A stretch of 64,000 bases of DNA from Lusitaniella coriacea LEGE 07157 (GTDB taxonomy: Bacteria; Cyanobacteriota; Cyanobacteriia; Cyanobacteriales; Spirulinaceae), in contig NZ_JADEWZ010000001.1 of NCBI RefSeq assembly GCF_015207425.1, positions 62,001 through 126,000 of the forward strand. The letters run 5' to 3'. Of the stretch, positions 25,786 to 34,100 are shown piece by piece. Made by a program: the position numbers and the translations under genes. Below the pieces are notes generated by a model. The model had not been told where the DNA came from. It ran no database searches and saw only the letters and a list, made by a program, of their open reading frames with translations. Within the stretch, counting starts at the first letter, position 1, and each line of letters starts with the position of its first letter.

Positions 25786-26982
25786 TTACTCCAATAGTCG
25801 GTCGAGTTCGTCTTGCATGGCTTGCATTTCAGCAGCAGAGGCTGTCGCCGAAGCAGAGGAACTTCCGAGTAAATCCCAAGGGTTTTGTTTGAGGTGTGCT
25901 TGACTTGCTGCGATTCCTTTGTGAATTCCGTTGTTAACAGCTTGCTTCCATTCTGGAGAAATTTCAACCCAAATTGCTTGCAAAATCGAAGTACTCAATA
26001 ATGCTGTTCCGATGGGGGGAAAGAGGAGGACTAATGTTGTGATGACTCCTGATGTAAAGGCTCTCGGCCCGACTTGCGCGATCGCGCGATTGTAGCTCAT
26101 TTCTCCCATAATAACTTGAATTAAAACAGGAACAACTTCGGCACTTAAGGTGAAACCCAATGCTGCAAAAGTATTCCCCTTCATTAGCTTTTGAATGACT
26201 TTAATTGCCGCACCGCGAACGAAGCCATTTTGCAATCCTTTAATCGCAATTCCCAAGATGCGATCCAATTCCTTTTGGGCAATTTCTTGTTCGCCTCGAC
26301 AGTAAGCACCCAATATGACAATCGATTGCAAAACAACTTCAATTGTGGCTTGAATTGTTGCACTGACCGCTCCCGCGCTACCAATTTCCCCAACTGTTGC
26401 CGAGGTTTGAATGAAATTGGCGGCGAGATAAGGATTCTTGGCAACCCATTGAGTCACATTCAAGGGGATGGGAAAACTATGAATGCCATCAACATCGATG
26501 ACAATTGTGGTGTTATCCAGTCCAGAGTTTTCTGAATTAGTGAGGATCTTTCCGGAGTAACGATCGCTGCTGGCTTGCTTTCTTACATATTCAGAAGAGC
26601 CTGCTTTTGCTTGAATTTGAGCAATAACTTCGCCGATTTTCTCAATGTAAATGTCAGGACTATATTTGGTTGTGCCATCAGCCGGAATCTGATAAGCACG
26701 AGCTTCAGAATCTTGCAGTGCGGCGTTAATATTAAAGCCAAGGGCTTGCAAATGCTCGAAGGCAAAACCAAAAGCTTGGGGGTTTTTGCTAATAGCGCGA
26801 TCGCTTTTATTAATCAATCCCGCACCAGGTTCGAGTAGGGTTTTGGCTCCATCTCGTGCGGCTTGGGCGGCGGTTGAGAGGTTTTGGGTTAGGGTAGGAA
26901 TTAGTCCGGCAATGATGGCGTTGAGAGAATGTTTCTTTTTCACTATTGCTCTACTTTGTTGTTCTTTTCTTAGTATTCCCAA
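25786..26982 (-). CDS. PD-(D/E)XK-like nuclease with hydrophobic C-terminal region (candidate toxin/effector)
   Basis: 398 residues. Residues ~70-150 have the spacing of a restriction-endonuclease-like core: Glu76 in FGFAFEHLQALGFN, Asp110 in KYSPDIYIEKIG and Gln124-x-Lys126 in IAQIQAKAGSS, i.e. E...D...QxK. The remainder has several hydrophobic, glycine-containing helices (LGFTLSAEVVPVLIQVIMG, FTSGVITTLVLLFPPIGTAL) that could span a membrane, then an acidic tail (AEMQAMQDELDRLLE). First gene of the three-gene cassette. The start is uncertain: TTG at 26982 or GTG at 26943, neither with a strong ribosome site. The nuclease reading rests on motif spacing alone. Confidence 0.5.
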   Translation of the reverse strand: MGILRKEQQSRAIVKKKHSLNAIIAGLIPTLTQNLSTAAQAARDGAKTLLEPGAGLINKSDRAISKNPQAFGFAFEHLQALGFNINAALQDSEARAYQIPADGTTKYSPDIYIEKIGEVIAQIQAKAGSSEYVRKQASSDRYSGKILTNSENSGLDNTTIVIDVDGIHSFPIPLNVTQWVAKNPYLAANFIQTSATVGEIGSAGAVSATIQATIEVVLQSIVILGAYCRGEQEIAQKELDRILGIAIKGLQNGFVRGAAIKVIQKLMKGNTFAALGFTLSAEVVPVLIQVIMGEMSYNRAIAQVGPRAFTSGVITTLVLLFPPIGTALLSTSILQAIWVEISPEWKQAVNNGIHKGIAASQAHLKQNPWDLLGSSSASATASAAEMQAMQDELDRLLE

Positions 26983-27010
26983 ATTGCGTCTAATGCGTAT
27001 TACCCAGAAG

Positions 27011-27050
27011 CCCTCACCCCCAGCCCCTCTCCCAAATCTGGGAGAGGGGG
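27011..27050. repeat. Palindromic dispersed repeat
   Basis: An 11-bp perfect stem, CCCCTCTCCCA / TGGGAGAGGGG, with loop AATC is preceded by CCCTCACCCCCAG. This short hairpin type is widespread in cyanobacterial genomes. It lies upstream of the nuclease-like gene, within 45 bases of its start. Confidence 0.65.
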
Positions 27051-27167
27051 GATAGATACAAGAGAATGTGGGTTCGGTGACTCTATTTCACATTAGGCGT
27101 AAATTGCAACGCGCACTCTCAATTTTGTTGGGTTTCGCTCTTGCTCAACACTAACCTACTGGTCTGT

Positions 27168-27265
27168 CATATCAAATCCGTTTGAATTGCCATAGTTAGG
27201 ATTGACACGGAGAGACGGTGACACGGAGAAGGAGAGAATTTTTTACAATGGGCAATTTGAAAGAC
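27168..27265 (+). mobile_element. MITE-like dispersed repeat, copy B
   Basis: The left end CATATCAAATCCGTTTGAA matches the inverted right end of copy A. The inner part has two GACACGGAGA-type units and TTTTTTACAATGGGCAATTTGAAAGA. It ends within nine bases of the stop codon of the CHAT gene at 27274. A relic of the GTTGGGTTTCGC...CTAACCTAC repeat lies directly to its left (27127-27158). Confidence 0.6.
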
Positions 27266-27273
27266 AGGCGCTA

Positions 27274-29382
27274 TTAAGGTTCTCCCACAAGGACAAATGC
27301 CGCCCAGTCAATGGGTTGCGGGTATTCCTTTTGGGTTTTGAGCATGGCTTGGCGCAGGGCTTGTGCCGCGTCGGGATTTTGCTGTAGGTTGCGATAAAAC
27401 TCGACCATTAACGCCGCAGTGGGGGCATCGGGAACAGACCATAGGGAAACAACGACGCGGGGAACTCCTGCTGCAATAAAGGCGCGTGACAACCCGATAA
27501 CGCCATCCCCTGTAATCCGTCCGCGTCCGGTGTCGCAGGCACTCAAAACGGCGAGTTGGGCGTTGAGGTTCAAGGGGGTAATTTCTTTGGCACTCAAAAA
27601 ACCGTTGCCATCTTCGGAATCCAATGCTGGGTCGGGTGCGAAGGCAAGGAGTCCCGGCATGGCAACCCGCGCGATTTTCTCTCTGGAAAAGGCGATGTTT
27701 GCAGGAACGCCGCCGATAAAAACGTTATCCCCAACGATAATTGAACCAGGAGTGGCATAAACCCTGCTCTCTCTTGCGGTGGGGAGTGTGGGGTCGAGGG
27801 CTTCTCCAAAGGCGTTCAAGTCTGCATCAAAATCCAGCAGTCCGTGGGTGGCGAAGTGAAGGATTGCGGCATCTGACATTCGCTGTCGAATTGCTTTTTC
27901 GGTTGCCGCATTTCCAGAAATTGCGGTCGTGTTGAAAAGGGACGCAATCGCGCGAGCTTCTTCTCCGGCTCCTGGGAGGTCTTCTAAGGGCTGCAACGTC
28001 TCGTTTTCGAGGGGGATGCTGGGCATGGTGGGATTGCCCACAATTAGCATTTTTTCACCTTCTAAGGGGATGGGTTTTGCCTGTTGGCGCGTCAAACCGA
28101 GGAGTTGGATGGAGGGGGAAAGAGTGAGGGTATGGTGTTGAATGAGGTATTGTCCTTCGGGGTCGCGTAAGGCGGCAAAGGGAACGAGAAAGAGCGATCC
28201 TTCGGGGATAAATGTCACCCTTGCTTCGGGGTCTTTGGGGAGGAATTCAGCGATGGGTGCAATGAGGAGTTGGTGCAGTTTTTTCAAGCTGGATTCTCGG
28301 CGGTTACGGCGACCTCTGCGACCTCGACCCGCTAAACCAATGGTTGTCCTCGCGTCTTCTACGAGTTTGCGCATCGATTCGACCTCTTGGGATTGCAAAT
28401 CGACGGCGCGAAAGTGAACGTTTCCGTTGGGTTGCACGACCCAAATATAAAGGTGCGTTTCGTCTCTGGGTTCGATGCCGAGGACGCGCACTTCTCGACC
28501 GACAAGGGAATATTCGACTAAGGTGGCTTGTTGTTCCCGTGCAATTTGCTTGATTTGGTTCAAATTGGGGAATTTTGGCGCGACTGCTCCGTTATTTTGC
28601 GCTAATTGTTCCACTAAGGAACGGGCGCGACTCCATTCGGACATTTCCAATGCCGCATCGGTTTTATTTTGAGCCACCAAGACTTTTTGTTGCAAGCGGT
28701 AGGCGTGCGCCTGTTGCTCGAAGAGGGTAACTTTATCGAGGTCGTTGTTGTCGGATTGGGCGCGGAGGGTTTCCCAATACGCGATCGCGCGTTGTAAAAT
28801 TTCCTCTGCTTGGGCATATTGTCCCGTTTCAAAAAAGGCTAAACCAAGATTGACCCAATCCGGCGCGCTGCCGCCATTTTGAGCGATAATTTCTTCAAAG
28901 TGCGCGATCGCGCCATCGTAATCTTCCATTAACAGCGTTGTTTTCGCTAACTCCCGCAGGGCTGTTTGGGCTTCCTCTTCATCCCCAATCTCTTGGTAAA
29001 ATTCCAACAGTTGGTGATAAGCTTGCGCTGCTAGTTCGTATTCTCCGCGATCGCGCAGTTGGGTTGCTCGATTCTCCAGTTGAATGGCTTCCTCTAACCG
29101 CGTTTCCGAACTTTGCGCAAAGAGAATACCCTTTTTATTGAATTCGACTAAAGAGGATTGAGGGGAAGACAGGGTGACGGGGGGACGGGGTGATATAAGA
29201 TCCGGTTGAATGCCCTCGGTAAGGACTGACACGGAGAATCGGAGACACGGGGACACGGAGAAGTTTTTACAGTGAGCAATTAAGAGGATTTGATATGATT
29301 GAGAAATCGCCTGAGTTTTTACGGGTACAACAAAGAGAGAGAGAAACGCAAGTGTTGTGAGTGAATGAAGATATCTTTTCAT
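27274..29382 (-). CDS. TPR-CHAT protease (702 aa) with MITE-like insertion
   Basis: Exported CHAT peptidase. The signal peptide (MKRYLHSLTTLAFLSLFVVP) is followed by a low-complexity part (residues ~28-75) encoded by a dispersed repeat. Helical TPRs follow (RGEYELAAQAYHQLLEFYQ, YDGAIAHFEEIIAQNGG, WVNLGLAFFETGQYAQAEEI), and the CHAT domain runs from about residue 330. Catalytic residues: His in ILHFATHGLLDFD and Cys in LAVLSACDTGRG, with VVSLWSVPDAPTAALMVEFY and the end WAAFVLVGEP. Substrates are unknown. It stands just upstream, on the same strand, of the nuclease-like/LRAT-like cassette and the caspase gene, so two clan CD proteases flank that cassette. Confidence 0.92.
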   Translation of the reverse strand: MKRYLHSLTTLAFLSLFVVPVKTQAISQSYQILLIAHCKNFSVSPCLRFSVSVLTEGIQPDLISPRPPVTLSSPQSSLVEFNKKGILFAQSSETRLEEAIQLENRATQLRDRGEYELAAQAYHQLLEFYQEIGDEEEAQTALRELAKTTLLMEDYDGAIAHFEEIIAQNGGSAPDWVNLGLAFFETGQYAQAEEILQRAIAYWETLRAQSDNNDLDKVTLFEQQAHAYRLQQKVLVAQNKTDAALEMSEWSRARSLVEQLAQNNGAVAPKFPNLNQIKQIAREQQATLVEYSLVGREVRVLGIEPRDETHLYIWVVQPNGNVHFRAVDLQSQEVESMRKLVEDARTTIGLAGRGRRGRRNRRESSLKKLHQLLIAPIAEFLPKDPEARVTFIPEGSLFLVPFAALRDPEGQYLIQHHTLTLSPSIQLLGLTRQQAKPIPLEGEKMLIVGNPTMPSIPLENETLQPLEDLPGAGEEARAIASLFNTTAISGNAATEKAIRQRMSDAAILHFATHGLLDFDADLNAFGEALDPTLPTARESRVYATPGSIIVGDNVFIGGVPANIAFSREKIARVAMPGLLAFAPDPALDSEDGNGFLSAKEITPLNLNAQLAVLSACDTGRGRITGDGVIGLSRAFIAAGVPRVVVSLWSVPDAPTAALMVEFYRNLQQNPDAAQALRQAMLKTQKEYPQPIDWAAFVLVGEP
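29192..29297 (+). mobile_element. MITE-like dispersed repeat, copy C, inside a CHAT gene
   Basis: GATATAAGATCCGGTTGAA at the left and GAGGATTTGATATGATT at the right repeat the inverted ends of copies A and B. The inner part has GACTGACACGGAGAA, GACACGGGGACACGG and AAGTTTTTACAGTGAGCAATT. It lies within the minus-strand CHAT gene and is translated through without a stop (residues ~29-63), directly after the signal peptide. A separate G-rich run (29169-29191) adjoins it. Confidence 0.65.
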
Positions 29383-29397
29383 AACAAATAATTTTGG

Positions 29398-30861
29398 TTA
29401 TTTCGCAAGAATTTTTCTTGCAAGCTGCTTCTTACTCAACATTCCTAGGATTTTCATTGCTTCTGCAATAGTGTCAGACCACGGCAAACCGCCATGCAGT
29501 CGCAGGCAATTTTGATATCCCCCAGAAGGCGAGAAGATCGTCCCCGGCGCAATACTAATTTTGTGCTGCAACGCCTCTTGATACAGCACCATTGAATCAA
29601 ATTCTTTCGGTAACTCCAACCACAATACATGACCCCCACAAGGTCGAGTGACGCGGGTTTCCGGGGGAAATTCTTCGCAAATCGCCTGGGTGAGGCGCGC
29701 CATTTGAGACTGGTACGCCTGACGCAAGCGCCGCAGGTGGCGATCGTAACCGCCGTTGGCGAGGAATGCTGCTACAGTAAGTTGGGGCGCGATCGCGGTT
29801 GTTATATTCGTCACCATTTTCAATTGCTCCACTTTCCCCTGATAGCGTCCCGGAATCGACCACCCCACGCGCAATCCCGGCGATAGGGTTTTGCTAATCG
29901 AAGCGCAATACAGTACCCGTCCTTCCGTATCGAAAGCTTTAATCGCTTTGGGACGGCTGCCACTAAAATACAATTCCCCGTAAACATCATCCTCAACCAG
30001 TGGCACGTTGTAGCGATTCAACAATTCAACCAATTGTTTCTTTTTCTCGTCGCTCATGCAACTTCCCAAGGGGTTGCTGAAATTGGACACTAACGCGCAG
30101 GCGGTCACTTTTCCTTGAGAGAGTGCAGTTTCGAGATGATTGAGAGAAATCCCTTCCCTGGGATGGGTGGGTAACTCCAACGCCTTGAGGCGCAAGGTTT
30201 CGAGGATATCCATCAATCCGTAGTAGGTGGGGGATTCAATCGCGATGGTATCTCCCGGTTGCGTCACCGCTTGCAGCGAGAGGTACATTGCCTCCGTCGT
30301 TCCGTTAGTGGTGACAATTGCTTCCGGCGTTACCGAACACCCCGCATCCATCAACCGCTTGGCAACTTGATGGCGCAATGCTTCGCATCCCGGCGGCGCG
30401 TCGTAGGAGTGAACCACTTCCGGTTGCGCGCGCGCCACTTGTCCCATTAAGCGATTGAGTGTAGCGAGGGGAAACAGTTCGGGAGAGGGAACCGCAGCAC
30501 CTAGTTTAACAATTTCGCGATCGCGCATCATCTTCTGCACCCGAAATGCCAGGGATGTATCCACAGGACACACTTGCCACGGCGGATTGGAGAGACTCGG
30601 TTCGTCTGGCGCAGTTGCAGGGGTTTCTTTGACGTAATAACCAGATTGGGGACGCGCGCGAATCATACCCCGATCTTCCAGCAGGCGATAAGCTTCAAGG
30701 ACAGTCGAGATACTCACGCAGAGTTGTTTGTGAAGTTTGCGCACAGATGGAAGACGATCCCCCGGTTGTAGCGTTCCTTCTGCAATTAACATTTCAATGC
30801 GTTCGGCAACCTGTTCGTAAAGGCTGCAATCTTCAGATTTTTCCAGCAGCTTAACGTTCAT
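29398..30861 (-). CDS. MocR/PdxR-type transcriptional regulator (GntR HTH + aminotransferase fold)
   Basis: 487 residues from the ATG at 30861 (MNVKLLEKSEDCSLYEQVA). The N-terminal winged helix of the GntR family has AEGTLQPGDRLPSVRKLHKQ and VLEAYRLLEDRGMIRARP. The C-terminal class I aminotransferase domain has TNGTTEAMYLSLQAVTQPGD, PTYYGLMDILE, VEDDVYGELYFSG and the PLP lysine in SISKTLSPGLRVGW. Such proteins sense PLP or an amino compound and regulate a divergent gene. The divergent neighbour is a small protein gene at 31024, 162 bases away. It could also act as a 2-aminoadipate-type transaminase. The frame is open 20 codons upstream, but the ATG fits the family better. Confidence 0.9.
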   Translation of the reverse strand: MNVKLLEKSEDCSLYEQVAERIEMLIAEGTLQPGDRLPSVRKLHKQLCVSISTVLEAYRLLEDRGMIRARPQSGYYVKETPATAPDEPSLSNPPWQVCPVDTSLAFRVQKMMRDREIVKLGAAVPSPELFPLATLNRLMGQVARAQPEVVHSYDAPPGCEALRHQVAKRLMDAGCSVTPEAIVTTNGTTEAMYLSLQAVTQPGDTIAIESPTYYGLMDILETLRLKALELPTHPREGISLNHLETALSQGKVTACALVSNFSNPLGSCMSDEKKKQLVELLNRYNVPLVEDDVYGELYFSGSRPKAIKAFDTEGRVLYCASISKTLSPGLRVGWSIPGRYQGKVEQLKMVTNITTAIAPQLTVAAFLANGGYDRHLRRLRQAYQSQMARLTQAICEEFPPETRVTRPCGGHVLWLELPKEFDSMVLYQEALQHKISIAPGTIFSPSGGYQNCLRLHGGLPWSDTIAEAMKILGMLSKKQLARKILAK

Positions 30862-31023
30862 AACAGTTCCTCTAAAAAGTAACCATAACAGCGATGAATT
30901 TCTCAACTGTATCCATAACAATCTAGCTCAATTGCCTCTGGTTGAACTCCAGTAAATACAAGAAAATTAAAACTATGGTTCCAAATTTGAACGGAACTTA
31001 ATAAAACAGAGGGGGAAATCCCA

Positions 31024-31311
31024 ATGAAACAGAATTGTTCGTCCTCATCCATTTCCGTTACACCAAAATCCTCATCATTTTTTAAGATTAAACAGGTTCA
31101 ACTCTCTTCCTTTGGACTGTCTGTTTTGGAGGGATTGCGTAGGGGATTGGAAACCTTATTCCTGAAGGGTTCGGAACCTAAAATTTATCAAACGCGCAAT
31201 TCCCAGGGAAAATTATCCTTCAAAGTCTACGATCCGATCGCGCGACAATCAAATCATTTTGAATCAGAAGAAGAAGTGCGTATTTGGTTAGAACAACGCT
31301 ATTATCAATAA
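31024..31311 (+). CDS. Small hypothetical cyanobacterial protein
   Basis: The 95-residue protein has a serine-rich N-terminus (SSSSISVTPKSSSF) and a compact C-terminal part, SEPKIYQTRNSQGKLSFKVY and ESEEEVRIWLEQRYYQ. Its second half resembles short conserved cyanobacterial hypotheticals, but no function is known to me. It is divergent from the MocR-type regulator and so a possible target of it. The start ATG has GGGGGAAA just upstream. Confidence 0.6.
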   Translation: MKQNCSSSSISVTPKSSSFFKIKQVQLSSFGLSVLEGLRRGLETLFLKGSEPKIYQTRNSQGKLSFKVYDPIARQSNHFESEEEVRIWLEQRYYQ

Positions 31312-31325
31312 GGTCGCGGTTGTAG

Positions 31326-31389
31326 GGTGGGTTATGCCGCAATTCAATAGATATCGATCGATTTACTTTTGTATTCGCCGTAACCCACC
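31326..31389. repeat. GGTGGGTTA-ended dispersed repeat, copy 1
   Basis: A 64-bp element with terminal inverted repeat GGTGGGTTA / TAACCCACC and inner CAATTC.ATAGATATCG. A second copy lies at 56178-56240 with the same order of inner motifs. A further short inverted repeat, GTGGGCATTGCCCAAC, sits at 31421-31436. Confidence 0.65.
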
Positions 31390-31528
31390 AAAGCAAAGAT
31401 TTTTTATAATTGAAATTTGGTGGGCATTGCCCAACCTACTCATTATATTCAGTACCATTCGCTTTAATATAAGTTTTAAAAATCAGCTCCAAAACCATTG
31501 CTGAATTAGCGTTTTAAGGAGAATTTTC

Positions 31529-32362
31529 ATGCACGTCACCGGACTCTTCATCTATCCCATCAAATCCTGTCGCGGCATTCAATTACAACAGGCAGAAGTT
31601 ACCCCAAAAGGGTTTATGTGGGATCGAGAATTCATGGTTGTGGATGAAAAGGGACTGTTTTTAACGCAACGCAAGCATCCCAATCTAGCCAGGGTAAACG
31701 TACAAATTGAAGGCGATTATATTTCTCTTTCAACGGATGAGAATAGAGTCCCTCCGTTGCAATTTCAACCGACCTCAAATGGAAAAGCCATCGAGGTTAC
31801 AGTGTGGCGAAGTCATTTGCGCGCGATCGATCAAGGGGATGCGGTTGCAGCTTGGTTTCAAACGGTTTTAAATACCCAGGAAAATTTTCGCCTCGTTCGT
31901 CAATCCCCAGACGATCCTAGATTTGTCAATCCTAAATATGCGCTTCAAGGAAACGAAACTGTTAGCTTTGCTGATGGCTATCCTTTTCTACTTGTCAATA
32001 CTGCCTCTTTAGCCAACTTAAATCAACGACTCGAACGCGCCTATCAAAATGATTCTCAAACCGTTCCCATGAATCGATTTCGACCCAATATTATTGTCGA
32101 TACCGATCTCCCTTTTGCGGAAGATACTTGGGATTCGATTCAAATCGATCGCGTGATTTTCGATCTTGTAAAACCCTGCGATCGCTGTATCATAATCACT
32201 ACCAATCAAACCACCGGAGAACGCAATCCCAATCGCGAACCCTTCAAAATCCTAAGCTCATTTCGCAGCGTTCCTAAAGCTGGAATCCTTTTCGGAGAAA
32301 ATATGATTCCGCGCAATACGGGAATTTTAAAAACGCGCGATCGCGTGGAAATTTTGAGTTGA
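31529..32362 (+). CDS. MOSC domain protein (MOSC N-terminal barrel + MOSC)
   Basis: The 277-residue molybdenum-cofactor-binding protein is of the mARC/YcbX type without a ferredoxin domain. The N-terminal barrel has LFIYPIKSCRGIQLQQAEV and MWDREFMVVDEKGLFLTQRK. The MOSC core has NETVSFADGYPFLLVNTASL, the arginine loop MNRFRPNIIVDTDLPFAED and the likely Mo-binding cysteine in LVKPCDRCIIITTNQTTGE. Enzymes of this kind reduce N-hydroxylated compounds with an external electron donor; whether that is so here is inference. RBS AAGGAG lies 8 bases upstream of the ATG. Confidence 0.9.
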   Translation: MHVTGLFIYPIKSCRGIQLQQAEVTPKGFMWDREFMVVDEKGLFLTQRKHPNLARVNVQIEGDYISLSTDENRVPPLQFQPTSNGKAIEVTVWRSHLRAIDQGDAVAAWFQTVLNTQENFRLVRQSPDDPRFVNPKYALQGNETVSFADGYPFLLVNTASLANLNQRLERAYQNDSQTVPMNRFRPNIIVDTDLPFAEDTWDSIQIDRVIFDLVKPCDRCIIITTNQTTGERNPNREPFKILSSFRSVPKAGILFGENMIPRNTGILKTRDRVEILS

Positions 32363-32410
32363 ATAGCACTAACTTAATGCTGGCAGACATTTACTCATCC
32401 TACAAAATAT

Positions 32411-32460
32411 CTATTCCCTAAAGCTGTAAGTTTTGTACCTTACTCCATAAGAAAACGCTA
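32411..32460 (+). repeat. CTGTAAGTTTTGTACCT dispersed repeat, copy 1
   Basis: Shares AAGCTGTAAGTT.TGTACCT and AACGCTA with a copy at 63891-63941 and, on the other strand, with 35043-35080. It lies 5-50 bases before the SnoaL-like gene and supplies its upstream region. Confidence 0.55.
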
Positions 32461-32464
32461 CATC

Positions 32465-32827
32465 ATGCTAACCGAACAAGAAAAACTAAATCTCGCGAAT
32501 CAATGGTTTGAGGCTTGGAATAACCGCGATCTTGAAGCCATCTTATCTCACTACGAAGAAGACATTGAATTCTCCTCTCCCATTGTCATCAAACTTCTCA
32601 ATAATCCTACCGGAAAAATACACGGGAAAGCAGGCTTACGAAACTACTTTTCTCAAGGATTAGCGGCGTACCCTAACTTGCATTTTGAACCCCTAAATAT
32701 CCTCACAGGAGTCAATAGTATCCTTTTGTATTACCACAGTTCTCGCAACCAACAAACCTCCTTTGCTGCCGAATATATAGAAATGCGCGATCGCGCACTC
32801 ATCGCTAAAACATCTGCTCACTATTAG
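32465..32827 (+). CDS. SnoaL-like / NTF2-fold protein
   Basis: The 120-residue protein is of the polyketide-cyclase-like SnoaL group. The start LNLANQWFEAWNNRDLEAIL and SHYEEDIEFSSPIV are typical of the NTF2 cone fold, with GKAGLRNYFSQGLAAYPNLH and LLYYHSSRNQQTSFAAEYIE. The fold serves many enzymes and binding proteins, so a substrate cannot be given. It is directly followed by a GNAT gene and then GST and DinB genes on the same strand. Confidence 0.8.
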   Translation: MLTEQEKLNLANQWFEAWNNRDLEAILSHYEEDIEFSSPIVIKLLNNPTGKIHGKAGLRNYFSQGLAAYPNLHFEPLNILTGVNSILLYYHSSRNQQTSFAAEYIEMRDRALIAKTSAHY

Positions 32828-32943
32828 CAAGCATTCATTGATAGCATACAAAACTTCAAGCTTGAGGCATTTGGCAGTAGAATGTGTATCTTGAGGAAGC
32901 GAGAATTGCTATAATCTCTGTTGACTCTTTCTCCTGCAATCGG

Positions 32944-33414
32944 ATGACTCAAAACCTGACAATTCGAGAAGCAAATAACAACGAAAATAAAATCATCGCT
33001 CAACATTTTTCTCAACTTTGGCGAGATAACAATGTTTCTAAAGATTGCATTCAAACCAATTGCCTAGAAATGACCGATGAATTTATCGAGAATGCCAGAA
33101 AAGAATTGCAGTTCAAAGCCTTTATTGCCGAAATCGATCGCGCGATTATCGGTTCGACAAGCTGTCAGCGCTTTGCTGGACTGTATCCCATCGTTTTAAC
33201 ACCGCAGCATCGGCTGTACGGTTATATTTGGAATGTGTACGTGGAACCAGAATTCCGCGATCGCGGAATTGGCAAAAAACTCACCCAAACTGCTTGCGAA
33301 TACCTCAAATCCATCGGCTGCACTCAAGCCATTCTCCACGCTTCTCCCTACGGAAAACCTCTGTATGAAAAGTTGGGTTTTGTTGCAAGTAATGAAATGC
33401 GTTTGGATTTGTAG
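32944..33414 (+). CDS. GNAT family N-acetyltransferase
   Basis: The 156-residue protein starts at the ATG at 32944 (MTQNLTIREANNNE). Motif A of the GNAT fold is clear: YIWNVYVEPEFRDRGIGKKL, with RxRGIG binding the CoA pyrophosphate. ILHASPYGKPLYEKLGFVAS follows (motif B, ending YEKLGF). It transfers an acetyl group from acetyl-CoA to an unknown amine. The frame is open 20 codons upstream but without family resemblance. It lies in a run of small same-strand genes (SnoaL-like, GST, DinB). Confidence 0.88.
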   Translation: MTQNLTIREANNNENKIIAQHFSQLWRDNNVSKDCIQTNCLEMTDEFIENARKELQFKAFIAEIDRAIIGSTSCQRFAGLYPIVLTPQHRLYGYIWNVYVEPEFRDRGIGKKLTQTACEYLKSIGCTQAILHASPYGKPLYEKLGFVASNEMRLDL

Positions 33415-33486
33415 TGCGTCTCTTTCTACTAAAAGATAACAGATATTTCGTAAGGTGGGCAGCGCCATTTATTCCAACCTAAAATC

Positions 33487-34095
33487 ATGTACAAACTCTA
33501 CGACTTTTTACCCTCTGGAAACGGCTATAAAGTAAGACTCTTACTGACGCAATTAGGAATTCCCTTTGAACGCATTGAAATGAACATTCTTAAAGGAGAA
33601 ACGCGCACGCCAGAATTCCTCAAAAAGAATCCCAACGGTCGCATTCCAGTATTAGAAATTCAACCGAATGTGTATTTATCAGAATCGAATGCAATCCTAT
33701 TTTTCCTGAGTGATGGAACCGAATTTTTTCCGCAAGAATCGTACCAACGCGCAAAGGTTATGCAGTGGTTATTTTTTGAGCAATACAGCCACGAACCCAA
33801 CATCGCAACCGTCCGGTTTTGGATAACGGAATTGGAAAAAGAAGAAGAATATAAAAGCACGATCGAACAGAAAAGAAAGTTGGGTTATGCCGCTTTAGAG
33901 GTGATGGAAAATCATTTATCCTCTCACACCTTTTTTGTTGGCGAAAAATATAGTATTGTCGATATTGGCTTGTTTGCTTACACCCACGTCGCAGAAGAAG
34001 GCGGTTTCAATCTGAGTCGATTCCCTGCAATTCAAGCTTGGATCGATCGCGTAAAATCTCAACCCAATCATATTCAAATCACAGATAATATTTAA
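33487..34095 (+). CDS. Glutathione S-transferase family protein
   Basis: The 202-residue protein has an N-terminal thioredoxin-like domain (MYKLYDFLPSGNGYKVRLLL, NPNGRIPVLEI, YLSESNAILFFLSDG) with the cis-proline IPVL and the SNAI glutathione gamma-glutamyl site. A helical C-terminal domain follows (FFVGEKYSIVDIGLFAYTHV). The Ser/Asn-Gly-Tyr region in the first loop may hold the active residue. It conjugates or reduces substrates with glutathione; the specific partner is unknown. It is five bases from the DinB gene, suggesting an operon. Confidence 0.92.
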   Translation: MYKLYDFLPSGNGYKVRLLLTQLGIPFERIEMNILKGETRTPEFLKKNPNGRIPVLEIQPNVYLSESNAILFFLSDGTEFFPQESYQRAKVMQWLFFEQYSHEPNIATVRFWITELEKEEEYKSTIEQKRKLGYAALEVMENHLSSHTFFVGEKYSIVDIGLFAYTHVAEEGGFNLSRFPAIQAWIDRVKSQPNHIQITDNI

Positions 34096-34100
34096 AGATT

